Below are positions 1 to 8,424 of a stretch of 64,000 nucleotides of DNA, in pieces. Location of the stretch: the NCBI GenBank assembly GCA_029247315.1, contig JAQWLM010000069.1:1-64000 (forward strand), in the 5' to 3' direction. The position numbers and the translations under genes are program-made. The stretch is from AAA164-E04 sp014239995 (GTDB lineage: Bacteria > Verrucomicrobiota > Verrucomicrobiia > Limisphaerales > AAA164-E04). The notes below the pieces were generated by a model. It was not told where the DNA came from. It ran no database searches and saw nothing but the letters and a program-made list of their open reading frames with translations. Every line of letters starts with the position of its first letter. Within the stretch, counting starts at the first letter, position 1.

Positions 1-658
1 ACTTCGAACAACAAGCCAATCACGCCAAAGCGGCTTCAGTGCGTATTTCCCCCCTTCACGTTTCACTGACAATGCATTGTATGATCCTCTTTTTGGCCGG
101 GATAAGGATCTCCACTTTCGAGAATCAGGGAAGATTGAGAATTACTATCTGTTTCTCAAGGCAGGCGGGATGAACTTTCTCATCCTGACTCTGGAATTCA
201 AACCTCGAAGAGAAACCCTCGCATGGGCCAATAAAATCGTTGCGGAACATCCTGATCATCGGACCATCGTCGTGACACATAGCTACCTCACGAGTCAAAA
301 GGGAGAGCGTTCGCGTAAAGACCATTATGCGGTGAAAGGTCAGTCCGGCCAGTCCGTCTGGGAAACATTTGTCAGCCGCCATCAGAACATTTTCATGGTG
401 CTATCGGGGCACGCCATGGAAAACCGGCTGACAAGTGAAGGAGAGCATGGAAATATGGTACACCAGGTTCAGGCGGATTACTGGTATTGGGATATCCCCA
501 GGATACAGGCCGGAAGCGGTTTCCTGCGCATCATGACCTTTCATACAGATAAGGACAGGATTCAAGTCCAGACCTACTCACCGGTACTGGATGAATTCCT
601 GACACGTCCAAAAAGTCAATTTTCCTTGAAATACTCCATGCGCAAAACCAGGAAGTAG
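1..658 (+). CDS. Metallophosphoesterase, C-terminal part (5' end outside window)
   Basis: The reading frame is open to the left edge, so this is the C-terminal ~218 residues of a longer protein. It is probably a calcineurin-like metallophosphoesterase, a metal-dependent hydrolase of phosphate esters. The visible part has a PPSRFTDN segment, then FLILTLEFKPR and the VVTHSYL block that supplies metal-ligand histidines in this family, then LSGHA, which corresponds to the last histidine motif. The N-terminal D-x-H and GNHD motifs would lie outside the window. A TTG at 77 could start a shorter product, but it would cut the fold, so a partial gene is the better reading. A hairpin follows the stop. 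Family assignment is fairly sure; the substrate is unknown. Confidence 0.75.
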   Translation, partial: LRTTSQSRQSGFSAYFPPSRFTDNALYDPLFGRDKDLHFRESGKIENYYLFLKAGGMNFLILTLEFKPRRETLAWANKIVAEHPDHRTIVVTHSYLTSQKGERSRKDHYAVKGQSGQSVWETFVSRHQNIFMVLSGHAMENRLTSEGEHGNMVHQVQADYWYWDIPRIQAGSGFLRIMTFHTDKDRIQVQTYSPVLDEFLTRPKSQFSLKYSMRKTRK

Positions 659-710
659 AGGCATCCATTGAGTTGACCGAACCAGAAACCACTCGCACCA
701 GCCCGCCTGG

Positions 711-729
711 ATACCGCAGCTCGCGGTAT
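711..729 (+). terminator. Hairpin behind the metallophosphoesterase gene
   Basis: A perfect 7-bp stem (ATACCGC / GCGGTAT) closes a 5-base loop about 50 bases after the stop codon. There is no T-run after it, so it is a weak intrinsic terminator or a 3'-end stabilising hairpin. Confidence 0.4.
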
Positions 730-824
730 GAAACCTAAGGCAGTGGAGTAATCCGCATTCCCCAGATGAGGTTTTGAATCCCAGGATACTTGACTTTTCA
801 TCAAGCACGGGAATGTTTCCGTCC

Positions 825-2156
825 ATGTCAAGAATCACCAAGCTGTGCATCCTCCTGGCTGGAAGCATGCAGACGTATGGATGGGCCTCCACGTGGCCCC
901 AGTTCAGGGGGCCCATGGGCAACGGCGTCGCCCAAGCCGTTGATATCCCCATGGAGTGGTCGGCAGAACAGAATGTTGCCTGGACAAGGGCGCTGCCGGG
1001 CGCGGGATGGTCCTCGCCAGTCATTGCCAGGCAGCGCGTCTGGGTGACGGCAGCAGTTCACGAGGGCCAGGCCAGGCCAAAGGGGTTTCAGGAGGGGGTC
1101 CGTTCCATGGGAAATTTTCGTGAAGCCTCGAAAAACCTCAAGCTCACTTCATTCAAGGTCTTTTGCCTGGATTTGAATTCCGGCGACATTCTTTGGGAAA
1201 GCACACCTTCTGAAACCACCCCTGCCTTTGCCATCCATCCCTCCAATACCTATGCCACCGAAACACCGGTAACGGACGGAAAACATGTTTTTGCCTACTT
1301 TGCCGCGGCGGGTGAAGTGAGTTGCCTGGGCGAAACGGGGGAGTTGTTGTGGAAGGTCAAAACCGGAAGGCATGCCTTTGGGAATGGGTTCGGCAGCGGC
1401 AGCGGATTGACCTTGGCCAATAACAAACTATTTCTGCAATGCGACAATGATGAAGCGTCTTACGTCATGGCCCTGGACACCCGCTCCGGCGATGAGATCT
1501 GGAAGCAAAAGAGATCATCACGCACCAGCTGGAGTACCCCCATGCTATGGGAGACAGGCAAAGGTATGGACTTGGTCCTGGCAGGTTCAGGGCACGTGAC
1601 AGGTTATGATTTAAATACAGGGGGATTACGCTGGAAACTGAAAGGTTTGGGGGGTTCTTTTTCCGGATCACCCGCCAGTGATGGAACACATCTTTACTTC
1701 GGAAACAGCGGACCCCGCAGCACGGGCCCGCTGGTTGCAATCAGTCAAGCTGCTCAAGGCGAACGTTCGTTCACTCCAAACCGCTCCGAGGGATGGATTG
1801 CGTGGTCGAAATCCGGCGCGGGTCCAGGCCTTGCATCTCCGGTGGCTCATGAGGGTTTCCTGTATGTGATCAATGGATCTGTTTTGAAATGTTTCGAGGC
1901 TCAAAGTGGAAAACGCATCTATGAAGAGCGCCTTCCGGGTGCAAGCAGGGTAGCGGCATCACTCTGGATTGCCGGGGAGTCTGTTTTCGTGCTCGATGAA
2001 GATGGAAACACTTTTGTTGTAAGAGCAGGTGGGAGATTTGAGCTAAGGCGGGTAAACACCCTCCAAGACCTCTTCTGGGCAACACCCTCCATGGTTGATA
2101 ACAGGCTGTTACTGAGAGGCGCAGACAACCTTTACTGCATCTCGGAAGGAAAATGA
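825..2156 (+). CDS. Secreted PQQ-like beta-propeller protein
   Basis: 443 residues. The N-terminus (MSRITKLCILLAGSMQTYGWAS) reads as a signal peptide, so the product is probably periplasmic. The mature start WPQFRGPMGNG is the hallmark of the PQQ-repeat proteins that are very common in Planctomycetes and Verrucomicrobia. Repeats of the type 'LDLNSGDILWE', 'LDTRSGDEIWKQ' and 'YDLNTGGLRWKL' are propeller blades with the Ala/Gly-Trp docking motif. These proteins resemble BamB and the propeller of quinoprotein dehydrogenases, but no haem site or dehydrogenase catalytic residues are visible, so enzymatic activity cannot be claimed. The ATG at 825 was chosen because it gives a clean signal peptide; in-frame starts at 774 (TTG) and 813 are possible. 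It stands alone, without an operon partner. Confidence 0.8.
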   Translation: MSRITKLCILLAGSMQTYGWASTWPQFRGPMGNGVAQAVDIPMEWSAEQNVAWTRALPGAGWSSPVIARQRVWVTAAVHEGQARPKGFQEGVRSMGNFREASKNLKLTSFKVFCLDLNSGDILWESTPSETTPAFAIHPSNTYATETPVTDGKHVFAYFAAAGEVSCLGETGELLWKVKTGRHAFGNGFGSGSGLTLANNKLFLQCDNDEASYVMALDTRSGDEIWKQKRSSRTSWSTPMLWETGKGMDLVLAGSGHVTGYDLNTGGLRWKLKGLGGSFSGSPASDGTHLYFGNSGPRSTGPLVAISQAAQGERSFTPNRSEGWIAWSKSGAGPGLASPVAHEGFLYVINGSVLKCFEAQSGKRIYEERLPGASRVAASLWIAGESVFVLDEDGNTFVVRAGGRFELRRVNTLQDLFWATPSMVDNRLLLRGADNLYCISEGK

Positions 2157-2479
2157 TGCATGCTCCACCGGGGCTTGATGCAGGCAGTCGATAGCAGCAG
2201 GCCTTTGCTGTATCAAACTTGACAATTCAAACATCCTAGACCGCTTCAAAGTGATCTTAATGAGAACGCCACCGGAGTTTAGGAAAGAAGAAGAGTCAGG
2301 ACAAAAGATGCCATCCAAACTTGTTCAAACTCTTCCAGGGTACTTGCCGATGAACAACGCAATGGGTGTAAGTGGACGCACCTGGATCAAAACCAGCAGG
2401 ATGAAAATGTGAGCGAAAAACAACCTTCGGCATACACGTTTTCACATGCATGGATTTGAATTCCGTGCACTCTCAACCC

Positions 2480-2521
2480 CCCATAGTGTGCACCCAAACA
2501 CCCATAGTGTGCATCCAAACA
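2480..2521. repeat. Two tandem 21-bp direct repeats in an otherwise empty 409-base gap
   Basis: Two adjacent 21-base units (CCCATAGTGTGCACCCAAACA and a copy with one difference) are followed by the first bases of a third. They lie 45 bases upstream of the BspA-like gene and may be tandem binding sites for a regulator or simply replication slippage. The rest of 2157-2565 shows no supported gene. Confidence 0.6.
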
Positions 2522-2565
2522 CCCAATAGCAGAGAGTCCTTATTCCATCTAAGTTGGGGGTCACA

Positions 2566-3927
2566 ATGTTCACCCCTCCCCTCATGTATCTATTAAAATC
2601 CAGATTCCCTGAAAAACAGCGCTGGCTGCACTTCACCCTTCAAATCATCCTCATCCTGGGATGCTGCGGAACCTCTGTCTCACTCCTCGCAGAAAAGATA
2701 GGGGCCTTGAGCTACCGCGTCGATGTGGATCATATTGTCATTACTGACTGTGATCCACTTACCGCCAAGGTGGTCATTCCAGGTGTCATCGACGGAAAGC
2801 CCGTCACCACCATTGAAAGTAATGCCTTTTCTGAGTGTCAATCGCTGACCCACGCCACCATTCCCGACAGCGTCTCCTCTATCGGAAAGGGGGCTTTTGG
2901 GAACTGCAGATCCCTGAGGGATATTCATGTGACACCAGGCAATACAAGCTACCGGTCCCATGATGGGGTTTTACTGTCAAAAGATGCAGGAACCTTGATT
3001 GCTTATCCAAGGGGAAAAACAGCATCCAAGTATGTCATCCCTGAAAGTATCACGACCATTGGCACACGTGCTTTTTGGCTCTGCCATGGGTTAACTCAGA
3101 TTACCATCCTCGAGGGTGTCGTTTCCATCGAAGAAGAAGCCTTTTCTGAATGTCGGCGCCTGACTCAGATTTCCATCCCGGAGGGCCTTACCTCCATAGG
3201 AAACTGGGCTTTTTCTAATTGCAACTCATTGATGCATGTCAGCCTCCCGAACAGCATCACTTCCATTGGGAGGGGGGCTTTTTCTCGCTGTCTTTCATTG
3301 GACAACATCAGCATTCCCAATAAGGTCACATCCATAGGAGACCATGCCTTTTATGAGTGTCAATCGCTGACCCATATCACCCTTCCAGAAAACGTCACCT
3401 CCATAGGAGATCACGCCTTCAAGGGGTGTCTTTCATTGGACAACATCAGGATTCCCAATACCGTCACTTACATTGGATGGGATGCTTTTGTCCAGTGCCT
3501 TTCATTGACCCATTTCACCATTCCAGAAAGCGTCACCTCCCTCGGTTTTGGTCCTTTTTACGGTTGCTCATCACTGGAGTGGTTTGCTCTACCCACCCAC
3601 TTGAAATTACTAGTTGAAAGCCTCCTGATACCTGCCAACGCACAGATCCTTTGGGAAGGAGAAACGGGTATTCAGGCCATCATCCGGTTTCAGCAACTCG
3701 ATGCCACCGACCCGATTTCACCCAAACCATCTGGCAGTCCAGGGGTGATGATCGAGGTTCATGGACCGGCGGCAAGCCACATCGTGATTTTGAGTGCCTC
3801 TTCGATTCATGGACCCTGGAGAATCTGGAAGCATGCCTCGATTGGAACCCAAGGAAAGATCCTTGTCTCGGGCGAACCAGACCAGGAGATGGGCACTCGG
3901 TTTTACCGCGCAGTGGCTACAGACTGA
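2566..3927 (+). CDS. BspA-type leucine-rich-repeat surface protein
   Basis: 453 residues. A hydrophobic stretch at about residues 24-40 acts as signal sequence or anchor. It is followed by about ten 23-residue LRR_5 (BspA/TpLRR) repeats of the form 'VTSIGxxAFxxCxSLTxITIPxx'. An insert near residues 122-150 (GNTSYRSHDGVLLSKDAGTLIAYP) is typical of the family. The last ~85 residues form a separate domain ending RFYRAVATD, a tail often seen in verrucomicrobial secreted proteins. LRR_5 proteins are usually surface or secreted binding proteins; no ligand can be named. Some repeats are nearly identical at DNA level (3289-3330 versus 3427-3468, 138 bases apart), which suggests recent internal duplication. 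ATG 2566 follows a GGGGG purine run; a TTG at 2554 is less likely. Confidence 0.85.
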   Translation: MFTPPLMYLLKSRFPEKQRWLHFTLQIILILGCCGTSVSLLAEKIGALSYRVDVDHIVITDCDPLTAKVVIPGVIDGKPVTTIESNAFSECQSLTHATIPDSVSSIGKGAFGNCRSLRDIHVTPGNTSYRSHDGVLLSKDAGTLIAYPRGKTASKYVIPESITTIGTRAFWLCHGLTQITILEGVVSIEEEAFSECRRLTQISIPEGLTSIGNWAFSNCNSLMHVSLPNSITSIGRGAFSRCLSLDNISIPNKVTSIGDHAFYECQSLTHITLPENVTSIGDHAFKGCLSLDNIRIPNTVTYIGWDAFVQCLSLTHFTIPESVTSLGFGPFYGCSSLEWFALPTHLKLLVESLLIPANAQILWEGETGIQAIIRFQQLDATDPISPKPSGSPGVMIEVHGPAASHIVILSASSIHGPWRIWKHASIGTQGKILVSGEPDQEMGTRFYRAVATD

Positions 3928-4114
3928 TGCGCAAACGTGACAGCCATGAGGAGACCATGACTTCCAGGGCAAGCAAGCGATGGTCTCTCAAAACAAAGAG
4001 AGTGATTCGTCCCCCGCAGGAGGCCTGTCGGGAGATGCCCTCGAAGGTCACCTCCACTTCCACGACTGGTAGAGTCCGGCCACGCACCATGACGGGAAGG
4101 CATCGCACAAGCAC
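3917..4114 (-). CDS. Possible small protein of unknown function
   Basis: A 65-codon frame starting at GTG 4114, with a GGGG purine run eight bases upstream. It lies 14 bases behind the end of the next minus-strand gene (4129-5049), so it could be the third gene of that operon. It overlaps the 3' end of the LRR gene convergently by 11 bases. The residues (VVEVEVTFEG, ITLFVLRDHRLLAL) look like beta strands, but no family is recognised. It may be chance. Confidence 0.25.
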   Translation of the reverse strand: MLVRCLPVMVRGRTLPVVEVEVTFEGISRQASCGGRITLFVLRDHRLLALEVMVSSWLSRLRISL

Positions 4115-4128
4115 CCTGCTTGCCCCAT

Positions 4129-5049
4129 TTACCGGATGAGAAATGGATCTCCTGCCTTGAGCTTTTCCTCATGCCTCAAGTCAATGGTAAAGTCCTCGAA
4201 ACGCGGGATCTTCACAAAACCCTCAGGGGCAATTTCCTTGAGCAAGCGCTCCCGAATGAGCTCGGCATGCGCTGCCGTGGGCAGGTCATCATGCACCTGG
4301 CCCCAGCTTCGTTGAGAAGTCAATTCAGATACAATGGCTTTTCTTGAACTTTCACTTTTATCTCTCCAGGTCTTCCTGGGATCGACGGGCCAAGGTGCGT
4401 CCAGATCCTGCAAGGAGGCCTTGTGATAATCAACGAGATGGGTGAAGGTCCATCCCCAGATGAAAGGATCGGCCTCCAGGCCCTCTTCCGTCAGGATGCC
4501 GTGGATGGCCTCGAATTCAGGCGAAAACCGGTTGGGATTTTCATAAAAGGCACTCAGAAAGCAGTGATTATAGAGCATTCGGTAGAGGGTATCCCGCTTT
4601 TGGCTCACCGCATCATCCTCGTCAAGCTCCAGCACGCCCGGCTCCTGGTCAAAGTCGGCTGGGTCATAAACCGCATCAGGGTGATGGACAGGCTCAAAGG
4701 GGAAGGCATCTATCCAGGATTGACGGCTTTCCCAATAGGCCTGCTGCTCGGCAATGCGGGCCTGTTCATCGGCCATGCGTTTTTTCTCCCTTGCAAGGTG
4801 TGCCTCATGGGCTGCAGCCCATGCCTCCGTGTCTGAACGCTGCGACTCCACCCCAGCGGCCAAGGGCTGGGTGAAGCGCCGCCAGACCGTTTCCGGGGGC
4901 GGTTTGTGAAGCATGGACACATCTGCCTTTTCAGCTCTTGCCGTTGCGGATGGCCCGCCCTCACCGGGATCTTCCCGGCGAAGCAGACCATACCCGAGCA
5001 TCAGTATGAGGCCCATGACCGCGAGGCCTTGAACGATCCTGTTTTGCAT
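4129..5049 (-). CDS. Unknown membrane-anchored coiled-coil protein
   Basis: 306 residues. One N-terminal membrane segment (about residues 6-22, VQGLAVMGLILMLGYGLL) is followed by a charged linker. A strongly helical Ala/Glu/Arg-rich stretch at about residues 75-115 (AHLAREKKRMADEQARIAEQ) is probably a coiled coil, and a globular C-terminal domain of about 190 residues follows. No known domain is recognised. The start is 6 bases behind the stop of the upstream gene (5056-6045), so the two form an operon and probably act together at the inner membrane facing the periplasm. No catalytic motif is apparent. Confidence 0.7.
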   Translation of the reverse strand: MQNRIVQGLAVMGLILMLGYGLLRREDPGEGGPSATARAEKADVSMLHKPPPETVWRRFTQPLAAGVESQRSDTEAWAAAHEAHLAREKKRMADEQARIAEQQAYWESRQSWIDAFPFEPVHHPDAVYDPADFDQEPGVLELDEDDAVSQKRDTLYRMLYNHCFLSAFYENPNRFSPEFEAIHGILTEEGLEADPFIWGWTFTHLVDYHKASLQDLDAPWPVDPRKTWRDKSESSRKAIVSELTSQRSWGQVHDDLPTAAHAELIRERLLKEIAPEGFVKIPRFEDFTIDLRHEEKLKAGDPFLIR

Positions 5050-5055
5050 GGCATC

Positions 5056-6045
5056 TCACTGGAGTTCAGATGGCAGGAGACTGCGTTCCTGGAGCACGAC
5101 CAGCCGGGTTTGACCGCCACAGACATGGGCAGCGGGATGCAGGTGCAGCCACAGGTCATGGGGATACCGGCAGGCATGGGAGTGGGATTTTTCCACCCAG
5201 CGCCGTGCACCGCCATAGGCCACCGGGTCGCCGATGAGCATTTCGTTGTCATCACACAGCCTGAAGTAACGATTTTCCGGGCGATGGACCTTCAGGTTGA
5301 GGGATATTTTACGTTCCTTGATTTCTCCTGTCCGCAGCAGGTTACCGAATCTGTAGGAAACCGTGGCTTTTTGAAAGTGCACTTCTGAGGGATAGGTACC
5401 CTGGGACAAAAGCATCGGATGCAGCACGGCTGAGGAGGTCGACACATCGGAGTAAACAACGAAGCTTCCGACGCCCCACCTTTCTGTTTGATCGACGAGC
5501 AGTGTCCCGAAGGAAAGTGTCGTATCGTCAAAAAAGGCCCTCAAACGTTGCTCCTCCTGCGTCTTATTGTACGGTTTGTCCCTCGTGCCACACACACTCC
5601 ATTCAAAGATCTTGTCTCCGTCCTGGTCCAACACTTCAAAGCGTTTCAACCAGCCCTTCACGTTTGCTTTTTTGAGTTTTTCAACATTACCGGAGGGATC
5701 TGTTTTGAGTTCGTTCCGGTGACTGGCACGGACCCTCACTTCAAAAGGTTCAAAACGCGCATCGGGACCTGGATAATGTTTTTGCCTGAGCCGATAGCCG
5801 GCGGAGGTGTAGTAGGCACCGTTGGCACGGGCATCGACCCGGTCGTTCCGGGGATCCCTTGACTGTTTCTCGACCCACTCATCCAGGACAAGACCGGCGG
5901 CCAGTTCAACAATAATGGCCACCATGTCGCTTTGACTCAGCACCGTGGCAACAATGGCGGCACCGCCGGCCTTGTATGGCAGGAAAGTCAGGACACCGCA
6001 GAGAGTGATCGTGGTCAGCATCAGGAAGGAGACGTGTTTCTTCAT
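5056..6045 (-). CDS. Unknown exported protein
   Basis: 329 residues. ATG 6045 sits behind a good AGAAAGGA ribosome binding site and gives MKKHVSFLMLTTITLCGVLTF, a signal peptide or N-terminal anchor. A second hydrophobic stretch (SDMVAIIVELAAGLVL) follows at about residues 38-53. The rest is soluble with no recognised domain. 'DQDGDKIFEW' at about residue 160 resembles a calcium-binding loop but is isolated. The C-terminus includes a His/Cys-rich stretch (SHSHACRYPHDLWLHLH). It is the first gene of a two-gene operon with 4129-5049 and has a candidate promoter at 6134-6162. Confidence 0.7.
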   Translation of the reverse strand: MKKHVSFLMLTTITLCGVLTFLPYKAGGAAIVATVLSQSDMVAIIVELAAGLVLDEWVEKQSRDPRNDRVDARANGAYYTSAGYRLRQKHYPGPDARFEPFEVRVRASHRNELKTDPSGNVEKLKKANVKGWLKRFEVLDQDGDKIFEWSVCGTRDKPYNKTQEEQRLRAFFDDTTLSFGTLLVDQTERWGVGSFVVYSDVSTSSAVLHPMLLSQGTYPSEVHFQKATVSYRFGNLLRTGEIKERKISLNLKVHRPENRYFRLCDDNEMLIGDPVAYGGARRWVEKSHSHACRYPHDLWLHLHPAAHVCGGQTRLVVLQERSLLPSELQ

Positions 6046-6133
6046 TTTTTTCCTTTCTACGACACGCGGAGTGGACAGGCAGACACAAGGTATCGTTTGG
6101 GTTTTTTGGATTGATTTTGGATCTACCCTAGAA

Positions 6134-6162
6134 ATATCACGACCCATACCATGTAGCGTCAA
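6134..6162 (-). promoter_or_regulatory. Candidate sigma-70 promoter of the 6045-4129 operon
   Basis: On the minus strand TTGACG (6162-6157) is separated by exactly 17 bases from TGATAT (6139-6134). The -35 box is strong and the -10 box weak. It lies about 90 bases upstream of ATG 6045, with a very AT-rich stretch upstream (6165-6240) that could serve as an UP element. Confidence 0.35.
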
Positions 6163-6611
6163 ACTTCTTTCTTCTTTTTTATATACTAATAGACGCCTTT
6201 TTATACTTTTTTCAGACCTATAAGGTTAAATTATTAAAAAAGGTGCACGCATTACAAATATTGAATGACACAACATGTGCGTGTGAGGGAAACACCATCC
6301 GCCGGGGCATGGGAAAAAACATGTGCATCCTTGCAGATTGTCAGCGTCTTTTGGTTCATGCCATGAAACCCGGATTTTCTTGCCGGATCGGTTTCAAACA
6401 GATCTGGGTAGTGTGTCTTGGGTGGCCATGCAGGCCTGCAGGTCCATCTTCCGTGTTCCTGGAGAAAGAAAACGGGCAAGGCCCTACGTATGAAACCGGG
6501 TAGATCAGGAACGGCATGCCTGGGTCTTTGCACCCATGTCGCATAAAAAATATCCCCAGGTTTTGGAGAGAGCCTTAGAGTATTGAAACACCCATGGGCG
6601 AGCCTCCTCTC
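6163..6611. other. Gap without supported gene
   Basis: This stretch begins with an AT-rich promoter-like region (6165-6240). The short frames beyond it have no ribosome binding site, domain or coding-like composition on either strand. It may contain further eroded DNA belonging to the ankyrin pseudogene that follows. Confidence 0.4.
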
Positions 6612-7032
6612 TCAGGTGTCCTTGCCGTCTTGCTGCTGGTGGACCTGCTTCTGACTTCCCGGGTGTCCGCACTCATCTGGCTCCCATGTTTGACCGTATA
6701 CCTCCCTGGCATCCTTGCATTCCATTTGAGCGCCCTGTTCCATCAGCCTTTCAAGGATCATGCGACAGGTATTCACTTTTTTTGATTTTTGAGCTTGGTT
6801 TTGATCGCTGCAAGGTATGCTTGGGTGCGGCAATGGCGATCAGGTATATGTGGATCTGCGCCTGCATTCAAGAGGGAGTGAATGTCTTCAAGGTTTGCCA
6901 TGCGTGCGGCGTTAAAGAGAGGTGTCCGGTCTGATTGATCCACTGGTTCCACACCTGATCATACGCCAGCAAGGTCTTGAAGGCATGATATGCACGCACC
7001 TTCCAGGTATGCCATGGCGGCCTCCACTTAGC
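6612..7032 (-). pseudogene. Ankyrin-repeat gene, broken by two frameshifts
   Basis: Three minus-strand frames together spell ankyrin repeats. The first piece (7032-about 6930) reads AYHAFKTLLAYDQVWNQ. The second (6952-6773) reads TPLFNAARMANLEDIHSLL then NAGADPHIPD, a textbook ankyrin helix-turn-helix plus loop. The third (about 6780-6612) reads MILERLMEQGAQMECKDA and ends in a hydrophilic tail. The second break falls in a run of seven A (minus strand), and loss of one base there restores the frame. The first break is near 6925, where one added base gives NQTGxTPLFNAAR. It is either a true pseudogene, a sequencing error at the homopolymer, or a slippage-controlled gene. Confidence 0.65.
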
Positions 7033-7060
7033 TTATACAATCCGCATGGAGGCCCGCCGG

Positions 7061-7086
7061 GGATGCCAACCCGAAGGCCGGCATCC
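7061..7086 (-). terminator. UUCG-capped hairpin behind the NTF2-like gene
   Basis: On the minus strand an 11-bp stem (GGATGCCGGCC / GGTTGGCATCC, two G-U pairs) closes a TTCG tetraloop inside C(TTCG)G, the especially stable cap. It starts about a dozen bases after the stop of 7099-7596. No U-run follows. Confidence 0.6.
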
Positions 7087-7098
7087 TTTCACCAAGCT

Positions 7099-7596
7099 TT
7101 ATGGCTCCACGCTTGTATTACTGGTCCCTTGACCTCCGGTCAGGGGCGACCAGTGTGCAGCCCGAATCTTCCACGCACCATCCTCCTTAACGTAAACCTG
7201 TGTGATCCTTACAAGTTTCTTGGGAACAAGTGACTGGCCTTTGAACTGTTCTGCACCCTCGGCATAATACATGGCCACCACGGCCTTGCCTGGAACCAGG
7301 GAGACGCAGTGAACATGCTTCGGCACCACGGTAAATATTTCATATTCCACAACGTCCATCTGAGGGCTTAATTCCTGGAGAAGACCACCACTGGAAAAAA
7401 ACTCCACTGATCCCTTGCTGGAGAGATTGCCAATGTCGACTTTCATGTTTTTCTTTTCTGCCCTCCAGGCATCTTCAATGAAATGCCTGACAGCGGATTC
7501 ATCCTTCTGTGCCTGTGTCGCTTCGTGTGGATCCCCCTGAATCTGGGAAGATAAGCTTAGTATGCCGATAAAGATGCAATGGAATGTTTTTTTCAT
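7099..7596 (-). CDS. Secreted NTF2-like (SnoaL/DUF4440-type) protein
   Basis: 165 residues with a signal peptide (MKKTFHCIFIGILSLSSQIQG). The mature part begins with a helical segment (DESAVRHFIEDAWRAEKK), then beta strands ending in VYVKEDGAWKIRAAHWSPL. That strand, with its conserved 'dGxWKIrxxHwS' pattern, is the signature of the cone-shaped NTF2-like fold (SnoaL/DUF4440/nuclear transport factor 2). These domains bind small ligands or act as simple isomerases or hydrolases, and no substrate can be deduced. It is a single gene with a stable hairpin directly after the stop. Confidence 0.7.
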   Translation of the reverse strand: MKKTFHCIFIGILSLSSQIQGDPHEATQAQKDESAVRHFIEDAWRAEKKNMKVDIGNLSSKGSVEFFSSGGLLQELSPQMDVVEYEIFTVVPKHVHCVSLVPGKAVVAMYYAEGAEQFKGQSLVPKKLVRITQVYVKEDGAWKIRAAHWSPLTGGQGTSNTSVEP

Positions 7597-7769
7597 AACA
7601 AGTGTTTATTTTTATGAGTGAATGTCGATCATGGAGAAATCCCCTTTCCTCTGGCGGAGGTATCAGGAAACTTCAAATGGAAACACGGTTAAAAGACACG
7701 AACTGGGTCAACTATGTGCCATATCCTTTTCGTTGGGAGAAGACCATCAGGCTCGAACTTGGGCATCTA

Positions 7770-7898
7770 TCAGGCCTCGTCGGGATCCTTGAGATCTTCG
7801 ATGGCGTGCGCCACCCGTAAATGGACTTCCTTCCCCACCCCATTTGTCATCGTTTTTGGCTTGTATCCAAGTTGCGTAAGCGACAGGATGAAACCCTC
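7770..7898 (-). pseudogene. Possible remnant of a gene 3' end
   Basis: A 42-codon minus-strand stretch between two stops reads like real protein (FILSLTQLGYKPKTM, LRVAHAIEDLKDPDEA) but has no start codon with a ribosome binding site. It looks like the truncated end of a lost gene. The family is not recognised. The rest of 7597-7971 shows nothing supported. Confidence 0.25.
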
Positions 7899-7971
7899 TT
7901 AGAAACTAGGTTTTCATGCTTCACCGTGGCTCACTGGTGCGACTGAAACCTGAAACAATGAATCCTGCAAG

Positions 7972-8424
7972 ATGACTACGTTAACAATCGACGGGCATGT
8001 GGTGGAAACAGATGAAAAAGACATGCCCCTTCTGTGGTTCCTTCGTGACAAACTCCAGAAAACAGGCACGCGATTTGGTTGCGGCAAGGGACTTTGCGGC
8101 ACCTGCACCGTTCTCGTCGATAATCATGCAGTACGTTCCTGCCAGTTCCCTGTTTTCGCCCTTGATGGAAAAAAGGTCACGACCATTGAGGGGCTTTCGG
8201 AACACGGAGACCACCCGCTCCAGAAGGCCTGGCAGGAAAAAAATGTCCCACAGTGTGGCTACTGTCAGGGTGGACAGATTCTGTCGGCGGTGGCTCTATT
8301 GAACTCAGATCCCAACCCGACAGATGAAGCCATCGACAATGCCATGGTCGGCAACATTTGTCGCTGTGGCACCTACGGTAGAATCCGAGAAGCCATCAAA
8401 TCCGTCCAAGGAGGTTCCCAGTGA
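7972..8424 (+). CDS. iorA: [2Fe-2S] subunit of isoquinoline 1-oxidoreductase-type molybdenum hydroxylase
   Basis: 150 residues, the usual length of the small subunit of xanthine-oxidase-family enzymes. A plant-type ferredoxin domain carries C37-x4-C42-x2-C45 and C57. The all-helical second domain carries C95-x2-C98 and C130-x-C132. All eight ligands for two [2Fe-2S] clusters are therefore present. It passes electrons from the molybdopterin subunit encoded by the next gene, which it overlaps by four bases (GTGA), so the two are translationally coupled. The likely acceptor is a periplasmic or membrane cytochrome, because no FAD subunit is present. The name follows the two-subunit IorAB arrangement; the actual substrate is unknown. 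Confidence 0.88.
   Translation: MTTLTIDGHVVETDEKDMPLLWFLRDKLQKTGTRFGCGKGLCGTCTVLVDNHAVRSCQFPVFALDGKKVTTIEGLSEHGDHPLQKAWQEKNVPQCGYCQGGQILSAVALLNSDPNPTDEAIDNAMVGNICRCGTYGRIREAIKSVQGGSQ

Noticed and set aside
2480..2526. CRISPR-like array from the tandem 21-base units
   Set aside because: The units are directly adjacent with no spacers and only two and a half copies exist.
3651..4139. 162-codon plus frame running past the end of the LRR gene
   Set aside because: Most of it is a shifted frame of the LRR C-terminal domain, which reads correctly in its own frame.
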